Shown: positions 6,196 to 10,849 of the stretch, piece by piece
How the letters are laid out: each line of letters starts with the position of its first letter
Numbering within the stretch: the stretch's first letter is position 1
NCBI GenBank assembly: GCA_030598065.1
Contig: JAUVQR010000029.1
Coordinates: 1-10,849, forward strand
Direction of reading: 5' to 3'
Source: Planctomycetota bacterium
GTDB taxonomy: Bacteria; Planctomycetota; Brocadiia; Brocadiales; Bathyanammoxibiaceae
Length of the DNA: 10,849 nucleotides
Program-made: the position numbers and the translations under genes
Notes under the pieces: model-generated
The model's input: the letters and a program-made list of their open reading frames with translations, nothing else
Database searches by the model: none
What the model was told of the DNA's origin: nothing

Positions 6196-6681
6196 TTAGT
6201 CCACCTTGGCGCCTCGTTTCTTGAGGTCTTCATTCTCTTCCTTGGAGAGTCCGACCGCCCCGGCGAAGTTTGTGAATTGTACGTTGGCTTCTCTCAGGTC
6301 GGCATGGTGCAGGTTGGCATTACTCAGGTCAGCATTGCCCAGGTTGGCGAGGGCCAGGTTGGCCGCATATAGCACTGCCTGCCCCAGGTTGGCTTCCCTC
6401 AGGTCGGCGCCTTGCAGATTTGCGCCGCTCAGGTCGGCGTTGCTCAAATTAGCGCTGTTCAGGTTTGCCCCCTTCAGATCAGCCATGCTGAGGTTGGCGT
6501 TCTGAAGGTTGGCGCCGAACAGGTTGCATTTGGGACATTCAAGCGTCTTTAGCAGTGTTGCCGTGTTTTCACTTACAGAGGCGCCGTAGGCGACGTGTGA
6601 AAGCGGGTCCGGTGCCATTTGAGTGAATCCCGTGGAAACGGCAAGGGCGGTGACCAGCAATAATCTCTTGATGTAACCCAT
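6196..6681 (-). CDS. Exported pentapeptide-repeat protein with a CPKC motif
   Basis: From the ATG at 6681 the protein has 161 residues. MGYIKRLLLVTALAVSTGF is a signal-peptide-like start (K5, R6, then a hydrophobic stretch), and cleavage near AYGAS (31-35) is plausible. Residues 49-52 are CPKC. About 18 consecutive A(N/D)LxX pentapeptides fill 53-142, then comes a charged tail (SKEENEDLKKRGAKVD). Such repeats fold into a right-handed four-sided beta helix, and the family's cellular roles are mostly unknown. Some members mimic DNA and inhibit gyrase, but a secreted form is unlikely to do that. Cys-x-x-Cys just ahead of the repeats recurs in exported members of the family and may bind a metal or form a disulfide. 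I choose 6681 because GGAGG lies 9 bases upstream and the signal peptide starts there; the frame is open to an ATG at 6813 without any such support. At DNA level the repeats show as degenerate 15-base units over about 6256-6525. Confidence 0.88.
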   Translation of the reverse strand: MGYIKRLLLVTALAVSTGFTQMAPDPLSHVAYGASVSENTATLLKTLECPKCNLFGANLQNANLSMADLKGANLNSANLSNADLSGANLQGADLREANLGQAVLYAANLALANLGNADLSNANLHHADLREANVQFTNFAGAVGLSKEENEDLKKRGAKVD

Positions 6682-6764
6682 TCTGTAAGTCCTCCAATCC
6701 TCTCCTCTTTGTTCTTTAGTTATTTGTCGGGGCCTTGGGCGCTGTCTTTCTGCGTGTATATTTT

Positions 6765-6778
6765 GCACGACAGCGTGC
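6765..6778. repeat. Small inverted repeat in the pentapeptide gene leader
   Basis: GCACG (6765-6769) and CGTGC (6774-6778) are inverted around ACAG. On the minus strand this sits just downstream of the candidate -10 at 6790-6785, near the expected start of transcription. An operator or 5' mRNA hairpin is possible. The remainder of 6682-6863 shows nothing else clear, apart from a run of nine G at 6854-6862 next to the thiG stop. Confidence 0.35.
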
Positions 6779-6784
6779 GACAGC

Positions 6785-6813
6785 ATAATACCCGGACTCG
6801 CCAAAGAATCCAA
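6785..6813 (-). promoter_or_regulatory. Candidate promoter for the pentapeptide gene
   Basis: TTGGAT (6813-6808) and TATTAT (6790-6785) on the minus strand are separated by 17 bases. The -10 matches 5 of 6 consensus bases but the -35 only 3. It lies between the thiG stop and the pentapeptide start, with a leader of about 97 bases. Read-through from the thiSG operon is the alternative. Confidence 0.35.
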
Positions 6814-6863
6814 ATGTTTTATGAGAACACGGGGGCTTTGTAGCGCTTATTACGGGGGGGGGT

Positions 6864-7658
6864 CTAGAAGTCTTTTTCGGGACTCGACGCCTTGGCGTAG
6901 AGTTTTTTGGGTATCCTGCCTGAAAGGTATGCGAGTCTGCCTGATTCACAGGCAAGTCCCATAGCCCTTGCCATCTTTACCGGTTCTTTTGCGTGCGCTA
7001 TACCGGTATTGAGGAGGACACCCGCGCAGCCAAGCTCCATGGCCACCGCAACGTCGGAAGCGGTGCCGACCCCGGCGTCAACTATAATGGGCAGCTTCGC
7101 GTTCTCCAGTATAATCCTGATATTATTCATGTTTAAAATGCCCTGGCCTGAACCGATGGGGGCGCCTGCGGGCATAACACTGGTGACTCCCAGGTCTTCC
7201 AGTCTCTTCGCGATGATGGGGTCGTCGGTGGTATATACCAGCACTGTGAAGCCATCTTTCACCAGTTGTTTCGCGGCCTCCAGTGTGCCGAACGGGTCGG
7301 GCAGCAATGTCCTTTCGTCTGCAAGCACCTCCAGTTTTACCATGTCGGAGATGCCGGTCTCTCTGGCCAGGTGGGCGGTGCGTATCGCCTCGTCTGCGCT
7401 GTAGCAGCCTGCCGTGTTGGGGAGTATGGTGTACTTATTTGTGTCTACGTAATCGAGGAGTGATTCCTGCGGCCTGTCCTTCAGGCTGAGCCGCCTTACC
7501 GCCACGGTTACCACCTCTGTCCCGCTCGCCTCCAGGGAGTCGCGCATGGACTCCATAGAGGGGTATTTCCCGGTGCCGACGAAGAGCCTTGAGGTGAATT
7601 CGTACTTCCCTAAACGGAGCTTGTCTTCTCGAATATCTTTAAGGAGGGTGTTTCCCAT
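6864..7658 (-). CDS. thiG: Thiazole synthase ThiG
   Basis: A 264-residue barrel enzyme that makes the thiamine thiazole phosphate from 1-deoxyxylulose 5-phosphate, dehydroglycine and sulfur carried by ThiS thiocarboxylate. Family signatures run through the whole length: FTSRLFVGTGKY near 21-32, ILPNTAGC near 78-85, and KLEVL with the expected Schiff-base lysine at 108. PAGAPIGSGQGI, PIIVDAGVGTASDVAVAMELG and VLLNTGIAHAKEPV follow, with phosphate- and substrate-binding residues. Length and motifs are intact. The ATG at 7658 is 15 bases after the thiS stop; no strong ribosome binding site is visible, so translational coupling to thiS is likely. An unusually long N-terminal lead of about 18 residues precedes the conserved core. 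The cyclase-type partners ThiH or ThiO and the ThiF adenylyltransferase are not in the window. Confidence 0.96.
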   Translation of the reverse strand: MGNTLLKDIREDKLRLGKYEFTSRLFVGTGKYPSMESMRDSLEASGTEVVTVAVRRLSLKDRPQESLLDYVDTNKYTILPNTAGCYSADEAIRTAHLARETGISDMVKLEVLADERTLLPDPFGTLEAAKQLVKDGFTVLVYTTDDPIIAKRLEDLGVTSVMPAGAPIGSGQGILNMNNIRIILENAKLPIIVDAGVGTASDVAVAMELGCAGVLLNTGIAHAKEPVKMARAMGLACESGRLAYLSGRIPKKLYAKASSPEKDF

Positions 7659-7673
7659 AACAAAATAAGTGCC

Positions 7674-7874
7674 TTATCCGCCGCCTACAAAGGTTACTAT
7701 CTCAAGAGAGTCATCTTCTCTTAGCGTTTTTTCGCCAAGCTTGTCACGCGGGATGACCTTGCGGTTCAGTTCCACGGCCACAGGGCGGTTGCTGATGCCC
7801 AGAGAGTCCAACAACTCCTTAACCGTGATTCCGTCAGGATATGTCTCCGTCTCGCCGTTTACTCTAAGACGCAT
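7674..7874 (-). CDS. thiS: Sulfur carrier protein ThiS
   Basis: A 66-residue ubiquitin-like sulfur carrier. It ends VTFVGGG; the C-terminal Gly-Gly is adenylated by ThiF and turned into a thiocarboxylate, which donates sulfur to ThiG. The opening MRLRVNGE and the central TVKELLDSLG are typical of the family. The ATG at 7874 comes six bases after the nfnB stop (TAG at 7883-7881), so the gene shares a transcript with the flavoprotein genes. thiG follows after 15 bases. Other ThiS-like carriers (MoaD) share the fold, but the adjacent thiG settles the identity. Confidence 0.94.
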   Translation of the reverse strand: MRLRVNGETETYPDGITVKELLDSLGISNRPVAVELNRKVIPRDKLGEKTLREDDSLEIVTFVGGG

Positions 7875-7880
7875 CTTTCT

Positions 7881-9335
7881 CTATGCCTTTATGCTCACCT
7901 TCTTGGCCCTGATGTGCTGGTCAATGGCCCGCGCCGCGTTCTTGCCGGCTCCCATTGCCAGGATTACCGTGGCGGCGCCGGTCACTATGTCCCCGCCGGC
8001 GAAGACCCCTTCCTTGGTGGTCTCGCAGGTGTTTTCGTCTATTACTATAGTACCTTTCGGCGTTACCTTTAAACCGGGGGTTGTCATGGGCACCAGCGGG
8101 TTGGGTCTGGTGCCGATTGCCATTATAACACAGTCCACGTCGATTGTGAACTCCGAGCCCTCAACGGGTACGGGACGTCTACGCCCCGACTCGTCCGGCT
8201 GTCCGAGTTCCATCTTTATGCATTCGATGCCGCTCACCCAGCCGTCCTCGTTTCCAAGTATCTTGACCGGATTGGTGAGCAACCTGAACTTTAGGCCCTC
8301 TTCCTCGCCATGCTTTATTTCTTCGATGCGCGCGGGCATCTCGTCCCTGGAACGGCGATACACGATGTAGACCTCCTCGGTGACCTCCATCCGCAATGCG
8401 GTACGCGCGGCATCCATTGCAACGTTTCCCCCGCCTACGACGGCGATGCGTTTCTTCCTCAAGACCGGGGTGGCATATTCGGGATCGTAGGCCTTCATCA
8501 GGTTTATACGGGTGAGATATTCATTGGCGGAATACACGCCGCAGAGGTTCTCGCCGGGGATGTCCATAAAGGTGGGCAGCCCCGCGCCCACCGACACAAA
8601 TACCGCGTCAAAACCCTCTTCCAGAAGTTCGTCCACGGTCTCCGTCTTGCCGACGACGCAATCGACCTCTATCTTCACGCCTAATTTCTTCAGATAATCT
8701 ATCTCGGCGCCAACGATGTCCTTGGGCAGCCTGAATTCCGGTATTCCGTATAGCAGCACCCCGCCCGGCTTGTGCAACGCCTCGAAGATTACGACTTCGT
8801 GTCCCATCTTGACCAGTTCGCCGGCGGCCGAGAGTCCTGCCGGGCCGGAACCCACGACGGCGACCTTACAGCCCGTGGGTGGTTGTTTCTCGGGCAGCTT
8901 TATCTCGCCGTGTTCCCTCTCGTAGTCCGCGGCGAAGCGTTCAAGATGGCCGATTCCGACCGACGTAAACTTCTTGCCGACGATGCAGACCTTTTCGCAC
9001 TGGTCCTCCTGAGGGCAGACGCGCCCACAGACGGCCGGGAGGCTGTTGGTCTCCTTTATCTTTCTGGCCGCGCCGATATAATCCCCGTCTTCGATAAGTT
9101 TTATAAAGGCCGGGATGTCGATGCCGACCGGACAGCCCGCCACGCACAGGGGGTTCTTGCACTGCAGGCAGCGTATGGCCTCTTGCCGGGCAAGCTCCGC
9201 CGTGTAGCCCGTCGGCACTTCGGCCCAGTCCCTTCGCCTCTCCGTGGCGCCACGTTGCGGCATGTGAACCCGGGGCTGTTTGTGGGCGTCCTTACGGTTA
9301 TGTCCGTCTTCACACTTGGAGGTATCGTCTGTCAT
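7881..9335 (-). CDS. nfnB: NfnB-type large subunit (GltD-like NADPH oxidoreductase, FAD and two 4Fe-4S clusters)
   Basis: A 484-residue protein of the glutamate synthase small-subunit family. The N-terminal domain has two cysteine sets: Cys56, 59, 64, 68 and Cys103, 107, 113, 117, binding two 4Fe-4S clusters. The PQE after Cys107 supplies the glutamate seen as a cluster ligand in Nfn enzymes. An FAD Rossmann motif VVGSGPAGLSAAGEL starts near 160. A second nucleotide motif, VVGGGNVAMDAARTA, starts near 299 (NADPH). FAGGDIVTGAATVILAMGAGKNAA near 445-468 closes the FAD site. Family members are either NADPH-dependent glutamate synthase subunits or the large subunit of NADH-dependent ferredoxin:NADP oxidoreductase. 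The gene overlaps nfnA by four bases (ATGA), and no glutamate synthase large subunit is visible, so the Nfn (SudA-like) reading is preferred. AGGAG lies 8 bases ahead of the ATG. Confidence 0.9.
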   Translation of the reverse strand: MTDDTSKCEDGHNRKDAHKQPRVHMPQRGATERRRDWAEVPTGYTAELARQEAIRCLQCKNPLCVAGCPVGIDIPAFIKLIEDGDYIGAARKIKETNSLPAVCGRVCPQEDQCEKVCIVGKKFTSVGIGHLERFAADYEREHGEIKLPEKQPPTGCKVAVVGSGPAGLSAAGELVKMGHEVVIFEALHKPGGVLLYGIPEFRLPKDIVGAEIDYLKKLGVKIEVDCVVGKTETVDELLEEGFDAVFVSVGAGLPTFMDIPGENLCGVYSANEYLTRINLMKAYDPEYATPVLRKKRIAVVGGGNVAMDAARTALRMEVTEEVYIVYRRSRDEMPARIEEIKHGEEEGLKFRLLTNPVKILGNEDGWVSGIECIKMELGQPDESGRRRPVPVEGSEFTIDVDCVIMAIGTRPNPLVPMTTPGLKVTPKGTIVIDENTCETTKEGVFAGGDIVTGAATVILAMGAGKNAARAIDQHIRAKKVSIKA

Positions 9336-10189
9336 TTCTTTGTCTCCTGGGTCTCTTTTACCCCGTGTGTGCGTTCAAACTTCTCGTTCATCATCCCTTC
9401 CTCGTCTACGTATAGCTTCAGCCTCTTCATCAGCTCGTCAAAGTCAACCTCGTGCGCGTCGAACTCGGGCCCTTCCACGCAGCCGAACCGCGTCACTCCA
9501 CCCACGGTCACACGGCATGCGCCGCACATGCCCGTGGCATCTACCATTATCGGGTTGAGACTTACTACCGTTTTTATACCGTATGGCTTTGTAAGCTTGC
9601 TGACGGCCGCCATCAGAGGAACCGGCCCGACCGCCACCACCAGGTCTATCTTTCTGCCGCTGTCAATAATCTCCTGCAGCAGCTGGGTGGGGAACCCGTG
9701 GAAGCCGCGTGAACCGTCGTCGGTGCATATCTTAAGTTCGTGGCATACCTTCTTCATTTCGTCTTCCATTATGACGAGGTCCTTGTTCCGGGCGCTCACG
9801 ACCGCAATAACGTGATTTCCCGCCTTATACAGCGCCTCCGTGATAGGCCTGCCCAGCGCGGTCCCAAGTCCGCCGCCTATGCAGACCACTGTGCCGAAAT
9901 TCTCTATGTGCGTGGGATGGCCCAGCGGCCCGGCGACGTCCTGGATGTAATCTCCTATATTGAGAGTGGCCATCTGCTTCGTGGTATAGCCGACCGTCTG
10001 GAACACTATTGTAATGGTTCCGGCATCAGGGTCGGAGTCTGAGATGGTCAGAGGTATCCTTTCACCAAGCTCGTCCGGCCGCAGCATTACAAACTGCCCG
10101 GCCTTCCTTTTCCTGGCGACCTTCGGGGCCTCTATAACTATCTGAATAATATTGTCGGTGAGTTTCTTCTTGGCGAGTATCTTAAACAT
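9332..10189 (-). CDS. nfnA: NfnA-type small subunit (sulfide/dihydroorotate dehydrogenase-like FAD/NAD-binding protein)
   Basis: A 285-residue ferredoxin-reductase-like protein. Residues 1-95 form the FAD-binding barrel, with ERIPLTISD near 43-51 as the FAD motif. An NAD-binding domain follows from about 100 (VVCIGGGLGTALGRPI). The 2Fe-2S site has Cys222, Cys225 and Cys237, with Asp217 the likely fourth ligand, in line with the Asp-plus-three-Cys cluster of Nfn small subunits. With NfnB it would couple NADH and reduced ferredoxin to NADP reduction by flavin-based electron bifurcation. Dihydroorotate dehydrogenase PyrK has a related fold, but the adjacent GltD-like gene argues for Nfn. The stretch GTALGRPI after the glycine motif differs from the usual aromatic-containing version. 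The ATG at 10189 has a weak TAGGA site about 8 bases upstream. First gene of the nfnA-nfnB-thiS-thiG unit. Confidence 0.9.
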   Translation of the reverse strand: MFKILAKKKLTDNIIQIVIEAPKVARKRKAGQFVMLRPDELGERIPLTISDSDPDAGTITIVFQTVGYTTKQMATLNIGDYIQDVAGPLGHPTHIENFGTVVCIGGGLGTALGRPITEALYKAGNHVIAVVSARNKDLVIMEDEMKKVCHELKICTDDGSRGFHGFPTQLLQEIIDSGRKIDLVVAVGPVPLMAAVSKLTKPYGIKTVVSLNPIMVDATGMCGACRVTVGGVTRFGCVEGPEFDAHEVDFDELMKRLKLYVDEEGMMNEKFERTHGVKETQETKK

Positions 10190-10271
10190 TTGTTATTCCT
10201 ACGTCTAGCCGGCTGTGAAGAAAGAAAAAGATGACCCGCCTGTCCCGCAAAACATACCTATAAAATGGAAG

Positions 10272-10282
10272 GAGGTCACCTC
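10272..10282. repeat. 11-bp palindromic element between divergent genes
   Basis: GAGGT-C-ACCTC is a perfect inverted repeat with a one-base centre. It overlaps the expected transcription start (about 10283) of the candidate nfn promoter, so it could be an operator. On the plus strand the same bases resemble a ribosome binding site, but the nearest ATG (10290) is too far from it for a good fit. Confidence 0.4.
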
Positions 10283-10289
10283 TCTTTTA

Positions 10290-10318
10290 ATGTTAGCTTG
10301 CGGTCTGTTTAATTGCAA
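10290..10318 (-). promoter_or_regulatory. Candidate promoter for the nfnA-nfnB-thiS-thiG operon
   Basis: TTGCAA (10318-10313) and TAACAT (10295-10290) on the minus strand have a 17-base spacer and match the consensus at 4 of 6 bases each. Its -35 lies 8 bases from the -35 of the divergent promoter. The leader to nfnA would be about 94 bases. It is modest by sequence but the best candidate in the gap. Confidence 0.35.
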
Positions 10319-10326
10319 GAGGAGAT

Positions 10327-10355
10327 TTGACAATATATTCCGGTGGCTATATAAT
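10327..10355 (+). promoter_or_regulatory. Perfect-consensus sigma-70 promoter for the DHH phosphoesterase gene
   Basis: TTGACA (10327-10332), 17 bases, then TATAAT (10350-10355): both hexamers and spacer are ideal. Expected start of transcription is near 10362, leaving a leader of about 57 bases with GAGGGG ahead of the ATG at 10419. This also argues against an in-frame upstream ATG at 10290, which would lie before the transcript start. Confidence 0.85.
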
Positions 10356-10418
10356 CAAGCACTTATAGGAAAGTGTGCTTTTTCGTTACGAATAAATGCG
10401 TTAAGAGGGGTCCGGGAG

Positions 10419-10849
10419 ATGGGTGCGGACGACATCAAGAAGCTGAAGGAACTTATTGACAGGTCCGAGAGGCCCCTGCTGACGGGTCACGTCCGTCTTG
10501 ACGGCGATGCCCTTGGCTCTCAACTGGCGCTGTATCACGCACTCAGGAATATGGGCAAGGACCCCTGTATCTTAAACGATTCCGGTATTCCCAGGGTCTA
10601 TAAATTCTTGGTGAAGGACGTTGAGACAATGCGCTGGAGTGAGGAGACCAAGGCCTCTCTGTCCGCAAACGGAGAATCTTACGGGTTCGACCTCGTCTTT
10701 GTGTTAGACACCCCTTCGGCGAGCAGGACGGGTGGTGTTCAACAGATAGTATCTTCGGGAATACCCGTTATAAACAATGACCACCAACTGTGCAGCGACA
10801 ACTTTGGCGACATGAACATCGTGCATACTGGGAAGTGCTCTACCGGTGA
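10419..10849 (+). CDS. DHH-family phosphoesterase (NrnA-like), N-terminal part; 3' end outside window
   Basis: The frame is open from the ATG at 10419 to the right edge (143 full codons). The N-terminus holds the DHH phosphoesterase signatures. GHVRLDGDALGS carries His24, Asp28 and Asp30. VLDTPSASR has Asp97. NNDHH at 119-123 is the name-giving metal motif. It is followed by NFGDMNIVHTGKCSTG, close to the usual N-x-V-x-x-x-x-STGE segment. These residues bind two Mn ions. NrnA-type members degrade very short RNAs and pAp; others cleave cyclic dinucleotides. The C-terminal DHHA1 domain, needed to tell these apart, is not visible. The distance from the start to the first motif (about 23 residues) is normal for the family. 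GAGGGG lies 8 bases upstream. The gene diverges from nfnA. Confidence 0.9.
   Translation, partial: MGADDIKKLKELIDRSERPLLTGHVRLDGDALGSQLALYHALRNMGKDPCILNDSGIPRVYKFLVKDVETMRWSEETKASLSANGESYGFDLVFVLDTPSASRTGGVQQIVSSGIPVINNDHQLCSDNFGDMNIVHTGKCSTG

Noticed and set aside
6206..6505. Plus-strand repetitive frame (LRSA-type repeats) and CRISPR-like look of 6256-6525
   Set aside because: The periodicity is 15 bases, from the pentapeptide codons on the minus strand. No constant repeat with unique spacers exists.
6716..6955. Minus-strand frame of about 79 codons overlapping the thiG end
   Set aside because: Wrong frame relative to thiG, no ribosome binding site, basic low-complexity product.
8941..9313. 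Additional minus-strand frames inside nfnB (8941-9162, 9101-9313)
   Set aside because: Out-of-frame shadows of the conserved iron-sulfur domain of nfnB.
10357..10383. Bulged stem followed by a T run in the DHH gene leader, resembling an attenuator
   Set aside because: Its 5' arm lies between the -10 box and the expected transcription start, so it would mostly be missing from the RNA.
10190..10418. Thiamine (THI box) riboswitch ahead of the nfn-thi operon
   Set aside because: I looked for the conserved CTGAGA and ACCTGA-type elements in the leader on the minus strand and did not find them in order; a covariance-model search would be decisive.

Overview
The window looks like a piece of a bacterial chromosome of moderate G+C (roughly 50-55% by eye). 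Genes use strong Shine-Dalgarno sequences, sigma-70 promoters are near consensus, and the RNase P RNA is of type A. The paired Nfn-type flavoprotein subunits point to an anaerobic or microaerobic energy metabolism. The vegetative sigma factor has a long, highly charged insert between regions 1.2 and 2. I cannot fix the phylum from sequence alone; a Planctomycetota-like or other deep-branching anaerobe is a guess. Almost all genes lie on the minus strand; only the two edge genes are on the plus strand.

Layout in plus-strand coordinates. 1-233: the C-terminal tail of a tyrosine recombinase (+), the only trace of a mobile element, ending 26 bases from the 3' end of the RNase P RNA gene. 260-625: rnpB (-). 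626-4768: a tight minus-strand cluster transcribed dnaG, rpoD, then a coiled-coil/zinc-ribbon protein gene, then rnpB. Neighbours here overlap or nearly touch, and an extended -10 promoter lies ahead of dnaG. 4975-5088: a 37-residue lysine-rich peptide gene (-) with a perfect TTGACA/TATAAT promoter, a near-perfect ribosome binding site and a 15-bp hairpin after its stop. 5259-6020: a solitary hisF (-). 6196-6681: an exported pentapeptide-repeat protein (-). 6864-10189: an apparent operon (-) of nfnA, nfnB, thiS and thiG. 10419 to the right edge: the N-terminal part of a DHH-family phosphoesterase (+), diverging from nfnA with its own perfect-consensus promoter.

How the genes fit together. The left half is information processing: primase, housekeeping sigma factor and RNase P RNA. 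It resembles a rearranged 'macromolecular synthesis operon' (rpsU-dnaG-rpoD in E. coli), with a tiny basic peptide gene where rpsU would be and rnpB at the tail. The right half is metabolism. NfnAB would interconvert NADH, NADPH and reduced ferredoxin. ThiS and ThiG make the thiazole of thiamine, and their position directly behind nfnB suggests co-regulation. HisF belongs to histidine and purine-precursor synthesis but has no his neighbours here.

I see no CRISPR array, tRNA, complete transposon or obvious new defence system. The points most worth a second look are the lysine-rich micro-gene upstream of dnaG, the abutment of rnpB with the upstream stop codon, the recombinase tail beside rnpB, and the nfnAB-thiSG linkage. 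Gene-free stretches are all under 300 bases (4796-4974, 5089-5258, 6021-6195, 6682-6863, 10190-10418); what they hold is given in the features.
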